Part shown: positions 56,301 through 64,000 of the stretch, one piece after another
Layout: each line of letters begins with the position of its first letter
How positions within the stretch are numbered: the first letter of the stretch is position 1
Assembly (NCBI RefSeq): GCF_035046505.1
Contig: NC_089822.1
Location: 114,593,307 to 114,657,306 of the forward strand
Direction of reading: 5' to 3'
DNA from: Tiliqua scincoides
Lineage: Eukaryota; Chordata; Lepidosauria; Squamata; Scincidae
Length of the DNA stretch: 64,000 nt
Made by a program: the position numbers and the translations under genes
Notes under the pieces: model-generated
The model's input: the letters and a program-made list of their open reading frames with translations, nothing else
Told to the model about the DNA's origin: nothing
The model's database searches: none

Positions 56301-59300
56301 CGGTTAGGAGGGGCCGTTCGGGCAGCGGTATCTGCCCGAGGTCTTCTGCCGTGAAGACAGATGCAAAGAACTCATTTAATTTCTCTGCCATCTCTAAGTC
56401 TCCTTTTATCTCCCCTTTCCCTCCCTCACCATCCAGAGGGCCAACCGCTTCTCTGGCGGGTTTCCTGCTTCTAACATATTTGAAGAAGCTTTTATTATTC
56501 CCCTTAATGTTGCTGGCCATGCGTTCCTCATAGTCTCGCTTGGCCTCCCCTATCACCTTCTTACATTTCTTTTGCCACAGTTTATGTTCCTTTTTATTCT
56601 CTTCATTAGGGCAAGACTTCCATTTACGGAAGGAAGCTTCCTTGCCCTTCACAGCCTCTCTAACTTGGCTGGTTAGCCATGCGGGCACTCTCCTGGATTT
56701 AGTGGAACCCTTCTTTCTTTGCGGTATACACCTCTGCTGGGCCTCTATTACTGTTGTTTTAAGCAGCCTCCATGCACTCTGGAGAGATTGGACTCTTTTT
56801 ACCCTCCCTTTCAACCTCCTCCTAACCAGCCTCCTCATTTGAGGGAAGTCCGCCCGTCGGAAGTCAAGGGTTTTTGTTAGAGATTTGCCTGGTCAAGAAA
56901 TCCGGTTTCCTTATCGTGACCAGAACACAAAAGCACTGGGCTAAAGCACTGGGCTTGGATGAAGGATGTCTAGATTCAGATCCCTGTTCAAGACCATCCT
57001 GGAGATTCCTGACTTAGACATGTGACCTCTCAGCCTACCTCACGTTAGGAAAATAAATGCAGCCTTTGCTCCATGCTCTGGGGCTACTCATGGGCTCAGT
57101 ATTGTATTGGCAACCTTCAGTCTCGAAAGTCTATGGTATCACGCTCTGAAAGGTGGTTCTGGCACAGCGTCTAGTGTGGCTGAAAAGGCCGATTCGGGAG
57201 TGACAATCCCTTCCACACCGGGAGCAAGTGCAGTCTGTTCCTGGTCTGTCTCCCTGGCTATGGGCCTTCCTTCTTTGCCTCTTAGCCTCAGACTGTTGGC
57301 AAAGTGTCTCTTCAAACTGGGAAAGGCCATGCTGCACAGCCTGCCTCCAAGCGGGCCGCTCAGAGGCCAGGGTTTCCCACTTGTTGAGGTCCACTCCTAA
57401 CCTTCAGATCCCTCTTGCAGATGTCCTTGTATCGCAGCTGTGGTCTACCTGTAGGGCGCTTTCCTTGCACGAGTTCTCCATAGAGGAGATCCTTTGGGAT
57501 CCGGCCATCATCCATTCTCACGACATGACCGAGCCAACGCAGGCGTCTCTGTTTCAGTAGTGAATACATGCTAGGGATTCCAGCACGTTCCAGGACTGTG
57601 TTGTTTGGAACTTTGTCCTGCCAGGTGATGCCGAGAATGCGTCGGAGGCAGCGCATGTGGAAAGCGTTCAGTTTCCTCTCCTGTTGTGAGTGGAGAGTCC
57701 ATGACTTGCTGCAGTACAGAAGTATACTCAGGACGCAAGCTCTGTAGACCTGGATCTTGGTATGTTCCGCCAGCTTCTTGTTGGATCAGACTCTCTTTGT
57801 GAGTCTGGAAAACGTGGTAGCTGCTTTACCGAAGCGTTTGTTTAGCTCGATATCGAGAGAGTGTCAGAGATCGTTGAGCCAAGGTACACAAAGTCATGGA
57901 CAACCTCCAGTTCATGCGCAGAGATTGTAATGCAGGGAGGTGAGTCCACATCCTGAACCATGACCTGTGTTTTCTTTAGGCTGATCGTCAGTCCAAAATC
58001 ATGGCAGGCCTTGCTAAAACGATCCATGAGCTGCTGGAGATCTTTGGCAGAGTGGGTAGTGACAGCTGCATCGTTGGCAAAGAGGAAGTCACGAAGACAT
58101 TTCAGCTGGACTTTGGACTTTGCTCTCAGTCTGGAGAGGTTGAAGAGCTTTCCATCTGATCTGGACCACCACTGATATGGTATTCTCCCTTAGACAACTG
58201 CAGGAGAAATGCAGGGAACAACGACAGCCACTCTTTATAGCCTTCATAGATCTCACAAAGGCTTTCGACGTGGTCAGCAGGGACGGCCTCTTCAAGATTC
58301 TCCCCAAGATCGGATGTCCACCCAGGCTCCTCAGCATCATCAGATCCTTCCACAAGGACATGAAGGGCACTGTTGTCTTCGATGGCTCCACATCAGACCC
58401 CTTTGACATCCGAATTGGCATGAAGCAGGGCTGTGTTCTTGCACCAACCTTGTTTGGGATTTTCTTCGCTGTCCTGCTGAAGCAGGCCTTTGGAACTGCA
58501 ACAGAAGGCATCTATCTCCGGACCAGATCAGATGGAACTCATGGGCTATGAATGCAACATTCAACATGCTCTAATGTCAGAGGGAATGAGCAGGCACAAG
58601 AGCTTATGTGGCCCAGCAGGAGCAGTAAATGTGAGAAACTCCAGGTTCACCTTCAAACTCAGTTCAGGTGTAAGGAGCTATTTTGAATGTACTTCCAAAG
58701 AAGCACCTTGAGCAGCAGAGGGTGGCTGGGAAAGATTGTGAGATAAGCAGGGAATGAGAAGAAGGGATTGTCCTGTGGCTGCCAAGAACTTGTACTTATT
58801 GCCAAAAGCATGGCAAGTTTCTGGAAGGAACTAAATAACCCAGCCATTTTCAACCACATTGGCGTTCTGTGAGTGGTCCACAGGTGTGCCACAGGAATTT
58901 GAAGGAAGGTCATTTATTAATAGGGCTAATGGGGGATATGAGCTCCCACTGGCAGCACAGCGTGCCTTGTTAATTGTCAAAAACCTGATGGTGTGCCTTG
59001 ACAATTTTAGTGCCTTGTTAGTGTGCCATGAGATGAAAGATTGAAAATTGCTGGAATAACCCCTTGCTGGCTGACTTTAAATTCACCTGCCTGGATTTTC
59101 TCCTCCAGGAACAACTCGGAAACTTTATGAAAAGATACTTAATGAATACGAGAACCAGCAGGCACAACAGCATCCTTCTCCTGGACAGTGGTCTGCACAG
59201 GTGAGAGGAAATCCATGCAACTGGGGAAGGGAACCACTTCTCACTTGATTACTGACATACAGAACAAAGGAAGGGGAAATAACAGAGATATATCCCTAAG

Positions 59301-62300
59301 TTCAAATCATGCATAATACATAGACCGTATTAATATACCATAACATTAAATCAGAGGCAGAGAAATGGAGTTCCTGATGTTAAGGATTGCTTAGCATGTC
59401 AAAACATTCCATTCTTCATTGTACTTATTAACAATTGCCTTGTCACTTTTAGTTTGAACATACCAATTTAATTTATTCAGTGTAGCCAAGCCCCAGCGCT
59501 TAACAAGCTGTTCCCTTGGTTTTGATAAAGTCACAGATTTCTAATATTAAGAAAGCATCATTCTTGCAGTCACTACCATTTGAAACAGTAAAGTTTCCTT
59601 TTCCTTGTAACTTTATCGCTTATGCGAGTTAGTAAAAAGAGCTTTCTTTCAATGCAAGAAACCTCTTTCAGAGGGTTCAATGCAAGATAAACTTTTAGGA
59701 TGCTTATTATCAAGTACACAATCTGTCCTTAAGAATGTGCCAACTCTTTGCAGTTGGCACAAATTGGTACAAGTTGCAACTGGCACAAGAGCATGAGCCG
59801 TTTGCATTTCATTGCAATTCCAAGAGACTACTACAATTGGGACACCTTTTGAACGGTCTATATAGAGATAAGTATCAAAATGTAAGGACCAGGTAGCAAT
59901 TCATCCCTCATATTGAGGTAATGTATGTATAAATATTTATCCAAACTAGCTCCCTTTCCTCCACTGATAAATGCAACTAAGAGAGAATGTCTACGTATTT
60001 GTATTACTAGGATCCGACCTGTTTCCAGGATGCAACAGTATCTGTTATATAATTGATAAAACAGGATTGGGTTGCACACAGTTATTTGCACAAATGATGC
60101 CAATGCTCTTGCTGAGCTGCCTATTGAATGCCATCATGGACAGTATGTATAGTGGAGGAGGCCCTCTCGCTACCGTCCATCAAGTGAGGCTCAGGACAAG
60201 TTTGATTATTAGAGAATCTGCTTTCATATGGTTCTTTCCTAAGTCTTACCCCACTGCAAAACTGAACCAAATGCATTTTTTTATTGAAACCCTCATCCAC
60301 CTAAACAGAAGCTCGAGGGGAGATATATCCGGAACTAACCAGTCCTAAATTTCATACTGTCAACAATGGTGAGACAACTGAATTTTCTCCCACCAAACTC
60401 AACCTATGTTTACAGGGAGTTCCTAATAATTATTCCTTTAGCAAAATCTTCTTTTCCCCTATTCTTTCCAGGTGACACTATGGCTCAGCATAAAGTATAT
60501 CTGACAGATGATGCTCCTTGCCCGCTTGAAGAAATACAGGATACCACATGGCCCCATTGTTGGTATGGACTAAAGCTACTGAATAATGTAGCTACTGTAC
60601 GTTGTAGGAAGCAAATAGACATGCACTTGGGGCACTGTGTTCAGAAGCCCAGCTGTGAATCTTGGATGAGAAGCCTAGGCATGGAGCAACAATACTTTTT
60701 TAACTGACTGATGAGCCAATCCTAACCAAGGCCCGCACTGGTGGAATGTGCATTCCGCCAGAGCAAGCTGTACTTGCTTTGGATTCCTTGAAAGGAGGGT
60801 GAGTTATAAATACCATTAATGGCATTGCATTCAACATTAGAGGAGACAAGCAGGCAGAAAGATCTTTGGCTACCAATGGCTGAGCTGCTCTCTTCAGAAG
60901 GGCAAAAGGCATTGGATAGGAGGGCAGAAGGAGAGAGGAAGGTATGTGTTCAAGCTGGAGCTGTAAAAATCAAGAACTCCATATTACGTAACTTTGAAGC
61001 TTTGCTGAAGCTTAAGAGACTATTGCCTAAGAAACTATTTTTCCAAACATGCACTAAATCCTAGGGAAGCCTGTGAGCTACACAGGGAATAGGAGGATAG
61101 GGAAACAAAGAAGCAAAGGAAGTGTGTGTGACCGGGTTGGCCAAGGCACCGGCTTGCTAATTTCCATAAGACTGATGAGTTTGTGGAAGGAACAGAATAA
61201 TCCTTTGTTGACTTGGTTTTAAATCACCTACCTGGATTCCTTGCTCCAGGAACAACCCGGAAACTTTATGAAAAGAAAATCTATGAATATGAGAACAAGC
61301 AGGCACAGCGGCATCCTTCTCCTAGACAGGCAGGTAAGAATTTGAAGCAATTGGGGAAAGTCGGCCATTGTCAGGTGCTAGCACTTCACCTTGATATGCT
61401 TTTCTGTCAATGCAGAACCAAACAACAATCAAGACATCACACAAAAAAGCTTCAAGAGGCCTCAGAGCAGGAGAAACCTCAGCTCTGCGCGAGAAGGTGA
61501 GAGAGGCTTCAGATAAGGAACTGAATGCGTAAGGCAGAAAATTAGGAATCAGCCATTTCTGATGAACTTTGGGAGAGATCTGGGGAACAAGAAGGGCAGC
61601 TGTATCCGGACAAAATAGGGTTGAGGTTCTCAAACTGGGGCATCACAATGCCCCTGCCTGAGAGCCTCAGCCCCTGGCTCCTTAAGGAGTGGGGGAAGGG
61701 GAAGAGGCAACAAAGCGATCCACAGGATCACATCGCTAATGGGGGTGTAGGGGTATTGTTTTTACTTACTGAGGGCTGGCACAAGTGGCAGGAGCCCCAC
61801 ACAGCCCTTCTCAGGGCTCCTCGAGCCTTAGAATGTTGGAAAAAAGCAATTGCAAACCACTTCCCTGGACACAAATGTTTCACAATTCTTTGAAGGACCA
61901 ATACCAATTTGATGTGAAAAACTGACCCAAACCAGACAACTTTCTAAAAAATGAGGGACACAATTGGCTAGACACAACAACCACAACCCCATTCCCCACT
62001 GGCTGTATACTGTATAGCAGCTGTTTTCAAACACTCTTTGAGAGTTTGAGCCGCTCTAAGTTCTTGCAGGGGTGGGGGAGAGGCAGCAGGGGATATCCCC
62101 AGGATCCACCACTGAGTGGGGCTGCAGGGGCTTGGGTCCACTTACCCAAGCCTCCTGCAGCCTCCCTGGGGTGCAGGGAGCCCCGCGTGACCTTCTGCAG
62201 GACTCCCCATAGCTTTGAAAGTGGAGCAATCGCGCCCTGTCTCAAAGCAGAAGTGGAGTGTGATTGCTCCACTTTCACTTCTGAAGCTGTAGGGAGCCCT

Positions 62301-63393
62301 GCAGAAGATCACGCAGGGCTCCCTGCACCCCCAGGAGGCTGCAGAAGGCTCAGGTAAGTGGACCCAAGCCCCTGCAGCCCTGCTCAGCTGCACGATCCTG
62401 CTGCTGCCTTCTCCCTGCCTCCTGGCTGCCCCTGCCCCTTAAGGAGCAGAGACCAGGGCCCACAGGCACCCCAGTCTGAAAAGCCCTGCTGTATAGGCAT
62501 CTCTTCCTCTCCCCCTGTACAGTACCAGCACTGCCTTCTGCTCATGAGGAGACTACTGTCTTTTCTCCTGCAAATTCTCTCACCTGCCTGTCTGCTTATA
62601 GCTATGCTGAGGCCCACCCAAGTACACCTGCACTGTATTAGTGGGTAAGGAGGACAGAGTTGTAGGTAACAAGAGGTAGGTGGCAATCCTGCCTCTTGCA
62701 GATAGTGAATTTGCATATAAAGAGAACTGACTGTACTTACTTTAACAGCACATGTAGGGGGTTCTTCCCATGCAATTGCAGAAACTAAGAGGAAATGGGG
62801 GGGGCAGGGCATGACCATGCAAGTCTGTAGTCACATGGGGTCTGTTGGACAAGGTACATATCAACTGGACTGGCCCAGGGCCAGCCACATCTTGGATTGT
62901 AGGACTCATTTCTACTTTAATACACTATTTTGCTTGCTTCATTCCCAGAAAACAAGAGCAGGTAGGGGAGATTGTGAGGTAAGCAAGGACTTGGAAGGTG
63001 ACAAGCATTTGAAAGAAGTGAGGCACTGCTGGGACTTCCAAGACAGAAGGTGTCATAATTACTAGAAGGGTGAGAAGTTTGTAAAATGAATCAAGGAAGC
63101 TTTCTTGGCTTGGATTTATGCACCTGTCTGAATTCTGTCCTTCAGGATCAGCCTCAAAACATGATGGAAACAACATCTGTGAGAAACAGCAGACACAGTT
63201 TGGTTCACCTGCAGGATCAATGACCCACACAGGTGAGAAGAACCCAACACACCTGGAAAGAGAGACCTTTCTCAGGCAGGAATATCCCATCTTTGTGTTT
63301 CTGTCCATGTAGAGCCAAGAAGCAGCCAAAGCAATACCCAAGAGACTTTTGTGAGTCCTCAGAGCAGAGAAACCCACAGCAATGGGCAGAAAG
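50276..63393 (+). CDS. EMD: Emerin-like gene with tandemly repeated LEM cassettes, partial
   Basis: Emerin is an inner nuclear membrane protein whose N-terminal LEM domain binds barrier-to-autointegration factor. Exons seen: 50276-50365, 52321-52413, 52501-52581, 54096-54188, 59109-59200, 60472-60562 (frameshifted), 61250-61333, 61416-61496, 63146-63232, 63313-63393. The LEM halves NIPHGPIVG and TRKLYEKKIYEYE are closer to human emerin (NIPHGPVVG, STRRLYEKKIFEYE) than to LAP2 or LEMD1. Borders are phase 1 at nearly every exon, so cassettes can be joined freely. Human emerin has one LEM domain; here two are intact and one is decayed. The C-terminus is outside the window. A diverged emerin paralogue is the main alternative identity. 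Confidence 0.68.
50366..52320. other. LEM gene intron A1
   Basis: Parts resemble the intron after the second LEM exon (50530-50600 versus 54400-54470), and its last 100 bases resemble introns before 61250 and 63146. No further exon seen. Confidence 0.5.
52321..52413 (+). CDS. EMD: Cassette A exon 2: LEM C-half
   Basis: The 93-bp exon, phase 1 at both ends, follows CCCTCCTCCAG and completes the LEM domain: G-STRKLYEKKIYEYEKQQQ, then QQHSFPAKNYA. Donor GTGAGA. Confidence 0.85.
52501..52581 (+). CDS. EMD: Cassette A exon 3: linker
   Basis: The 81-bp exon, phase 1 at both ends, follows CTGCCCCAACAG and encodes ELQRGTNSTQQIVETYQNRE then NISHVQEG, with donor GTAAGG. Same length and border codons (E...G) as the linker exons at 61416 and 63313. 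Confidence 0.72.
52582..54095. other. LEM gene intron between cassettes A and B
   Basis: 53740-53960 is clearly similar to 60200-60410 (shared ACTGAACCAAATG, GAAACCCTCATCCACC), showing that intron DNA was duplicated together with the exons. No exon seen. Confidence 0.55.
54096..54188 (+). CDS. EMD: Cassette B exon 1: second LEM domain, N-half
   Basis: The 93-bp exon follows CTTTCTAG. Joined to the preceding linker it reads EG-GTMPEHKVYLTDAELLAR, then LKKYNIPHGPIV. It is open from border to border at phase 1, so it can be an internal domain; its ATG could also serve as a separate start. Confidence 0.82.
54243..54285 (+). mobile_element. Short 3' end of the LINE family at 57097-58536
   Basis: The text CATAGTCTTTCGAGACTGAA and GGTTGCCAAC matches, in opposite orientation, the 3' terminus of the twin-primed LINE at about 57107-57140. 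Confidence 0.7.
54561..56895 (-). mobile_element. CR1 LINE, 5'-truncated, open RT frame
   Basis: An uninterrupted minus-strand frame of 692 codons (56838-54760), and open further upstream to about 56880, encodes the reverse transcriptase. Motifs by residue: SPGPDGI 204-210, LDFQKAFD 333-340, SGVPQGSVLGP 389-399, FADD 420-423. The 3' end carries three repeats of TTCTTATG (plus strand 54561-54586). The N-terminal endonuclease is missing through 5' truncation. The lack of stops marks it as the youngest CR1 here. It lies in the LEM gene intron, antisense to the gene. Confidence 0.93.
56896..57085. other. LEM gene intron segment between two LINEs
   Basis: Short unannotated stretch; the duplication ACTCATGGGCT at 57086-57096 marks the left target site of the next LINE. 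Confidence 0.5.
57097..58536 (-). mobile_element. Non-LTR retrotransposon with 5' inversion (twin priming)
   Basis: The minus-strand part (58167 to 57097) encodes, in several frames, GLTISLKKTQVM, VVHDFVYLGSTISD, RILGITWQDKVPNN, RWLGHVVRMDDGRIP and the zinc-finger-like CTCSRCGRDCHSR end. The plus-strand part (58168-58536) encodes the upstream RT core FIAFIDLTKAFD and GMKQGCVLAPTLFGIFF. Both parts meet at the same protein position (RTRSDG). ACTCATGGGCT occurs at 57086-57096 and 58537-58547 as target duplication. I know the protein from many vertebrate genomes but do not assign the clade (RTE-like is possible). Confidence 0.88.
58168..58536 (+). mobile_element. Inverted 5' segment of the twin-primed LINE
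   Basis: The open plus-strand frame from about 58177 starts MVFSLRQLQEKCREQRQP and ends YLRTRSDG just before the target duplication. Fourteen to fifteen bases (CCAGATCAGATGGAA) are shared with the start of the minus-strand segment. Confidence 0.88.
59109..59200 (+). pseudogene. EMD: Cassette B exon 2: LEM C-half, out of phase
   Basis: After TCTCCTCCAG it encodes G-TTRKLYEKILNEYENQQ then AQQHPSPGQWSAQ. It is 92 bp, not a multiple of three, with a two-base surplus near the donor compared with cassette A (after removing one CAG codon). Use of the visible donor GTGAGA would leave phase 0 and disrupt joining to the next phase-1 exon. No linker exon follows it. Confidence 0.6.
59201..60471. other. 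LEM gene intron between cassettes B and C
   Basis: The linker exon expected here was not found. 60200-60410 is homologous to 53740-53960. No other feature seen. Confidence 0.5.
60472..60562 (+). pseudogene. EMD: Cassette C exon 1: third LEM N-half, frameshifted
   Basis: After CTATTCTTTCCAG the exon starts GT GAC ACT ATG and reads MAQHKVYLTDD. Two bases are then missing relative to cassettes A and B (GATGATGCTCCTT versus GATGACGAACTCCTT), so the rest, LLARLKKYRIPHGPIV, is in another frame. Length is 91 bp instead of 93. Splice sites remain good. Confidence 0.75.
60563..61249. other. LEM gene intron C1
   Basis: The first 140 bases resemble the intron after the second LEM exon (TTGGATGAGAAGCYTAGGCATG at 54327 and 60660), and the last 100 bases resemble those before 52321 and 63146. 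Confidence 0.5.
61250..61333 (+). CDS. EMD: Cassette C exon 2: LEM C-half
   Basis: The 84-bp exon, phase 1 at both ends, follows CCTTGCTCCAG and encodes G-TTRKLYEKKIYEYENKQ then AQRHPSPRQA, donor GTAAGA. It is the intact partner that could follow the second LEM exon if the damaged pair 59109-60562 is skipped. Confidence 0.82.
61416..61496 (+). CDS. EMD: Cassette C exon 3: linker
   Basis: The 81-bp exon, phase 1 at both ends, follows TTCTGTCAATGCAG and encodes EPNNNQDITQKSFKRPQSRR then NLSSAREG. Basic and serine-rich, likely disordered. Confidence 0.74.
61497..62009. other. LEM gene intron between cassettes C and D
   Basis: A hAT-like start (GGTTCTCAAACTGGGGCATC) lies near 61625. The LEM exon expected for cassette D was not found here or up to 63145. 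Confidence 0.45.
62018..62488 (+). mobile_element. Palindromic hAT element with 8-bp TSD
   Basis: Begins CAGCTGTTTTCAAAC and ends CTGAAAAGCCCTG. Perfect 8-bp TSDs CTGTATAG lie at 62010-62017 and 62489-62496. The middle is an imperfect palindrome around GTGGAGCAATCGC and GATTGCTCCAC. Same family as 20570-20902. Confidence 0.85.
62497..63145. other. LEM gene intron, distal part
   Basis: The last 100 bases (CATAATTACTAGAAGGGTGA) match the intron before 52321 (CATAATCACCAGAAGGGTGA). No LEM exon present. Confidence 0.55.
63146..63232 (+). CDS. EMD: Cassette D exon 2: diverged
   Basis: The 87-bp exon, phase 1 at both ends, follows CTGTCCTTCAG and encodes G-SASKHDGNNICEKQQTQFGS then PAGSMTHT. It is alignable with GTTRKLYEKKIYEYE but has lost the LEM helix residues. 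Splice sites and frame are kept, so it may be a linker now. Confidence 0.62.
63313..63393 (+). CDS. EMD: Cassette D exon 3: linker
   Basis: The 81-bp exon, phase 1 at both ends, follows TCTGTCCATGTAG and encodes EPRSSQSNTQETFVSPQSRE then THSNGQKG, closely like EPNNNQDITQ..RPQSRR of cassette C. The gene continues to the right. Confidence 0.7.
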
Positions 63394-64000
63394 GTGAGAA
63401 ATTATTTTGCTAAAATAGCAGAATAGGCAGCTAGTAAGGATTCAGAGGAATCTGGAGGACTTGTGGGGGAGACCTGGTGTGCAGAATGAAAGGTGATTTC
63501 ATTCTGGAACATTTATTTAATACATTTCTAGGCTGCTTTTCTATTAAAACAATATCCAATGTGGTTCAGAAGATTAAAATTACAGAATACTATATATAAT
63601 AAAACAGTAGACAAACAGTAAAACAAACTTACCGTAAATGAGTAAAAATCATTGCAAGATCTTCAAAGCAAGAGGATCAATAAAGTTATCTTATAAGCAG
63701 TAAAGAACACTATTAAAAAGCTCAGGGAATAAAGTTTTTAACTGATCACTAGAACAATGAAAATGTTTGTGCTTCTGTCACTTGTTGGGCATTCCGGAGG
63801 TAAGGTACCACCCCTGAAAGGGGCCCTCTCCCCAGTCACCACACACTTGACCTTTCCTGGTGCAGACACTTGGAGTAGAGGCTGCAAAGCATATCTTCAC
63901 ATGCAAACTGGCTTATTATTTTCCTCAGTATTAACATTAATCCTGAAGACAGGGGCCAAAATAGAGGGTAGCTTTAGCTGTGCTTTAAAACTCACTGAAA
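63394..64000. other. LEM gene intron, continuing off the window
   Basis: No exon recognised. A LINE/SINE-like stretch (about 63505-63720) is possible but not named. Confidence 0.35.

Noticed and set aside
61497-63145. A fourth LEM N-half exon
   Set aside because: No trace of the LTDxELLxxLKK pattern was seen before cassette D.

Overview
This is vertebrate nuclear DNA, most likely from a squamate reptile. The genes are split by long introns, and roughly a third of the window is recognisable repeats of a kind I associate with lizards and snakes: CR1 LINEs with (TTCTTATG)n tails, tRNA-derived SINEs, many small hAT and Harbinger-type MITEs, a Dong/R4 fragment in TAA repeats and one solo LTR. The species cannot be named from the sequence.

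Layout. (1) 1-32232, plus strand: synaptophysin (SYP). Coding exons 2-6 (6431-6496, 14714-14838, 17989-18187, 21701-21892, 26308-26604) join in frame to 292 residues ending in FANQM. A 3' UTR exon starts at 29821. The tiny first coding exon was not found and probably lies left of the window. (2) 32233-39151: intergenic, with CR1, a Harbinger-type MITE and a solo LTR. (3) 39152-39796, minus strand: a single-exon TREX2-like 3'-5' exonuclease of 214 residues. A splice acceptor sits just before its ATG, and a CpG-rich candidate first exon/promoter lies at 41940-42440. (4) 42441-50275: intergenic, repeat-rich. (5) 50276 to beyond the right edge, plus strand: an emerin-like LEM-domain gene.

The emerin-like gene is the most unusual object here. 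Its LEM-encoding exons are repeated in tandem as a phase-1 cassette: a LEM N-half exon, a LEM C-half exon (core TRKLYEKK) and an 81-bp linker exon. Four cassettes are visible. A is complete. B lacks the linker and has an out-of-phase second exon. C has a frameshifted LEM exon but intact later exons. D lacks the LEM exon. Introns are also similar between cassettes, so whole genomic segments were duplicated. Nearly all exon borders are phase 1, so a transcript that omits the two damaged exons stays open and would encode two complete LEM domains in one polypeptide. The C-terminus and any membrane segment lie outside the window.

SYP (a synaptic vesicle membrane protein), TREX2 (nuclear DNA exonuclease) and emerin (inner nuclear membrane, BAF binding) have unrelated roles. 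All three are X-linked in humans, so their closeness here may preserve an ancestral gene block.

The repeats carry clear insertion histories: two hAT elements in one target site, a twin-primed LINE with an 11-bp target duplication, and a Dong/R4 fragment inside the TAA tail of another repeat.
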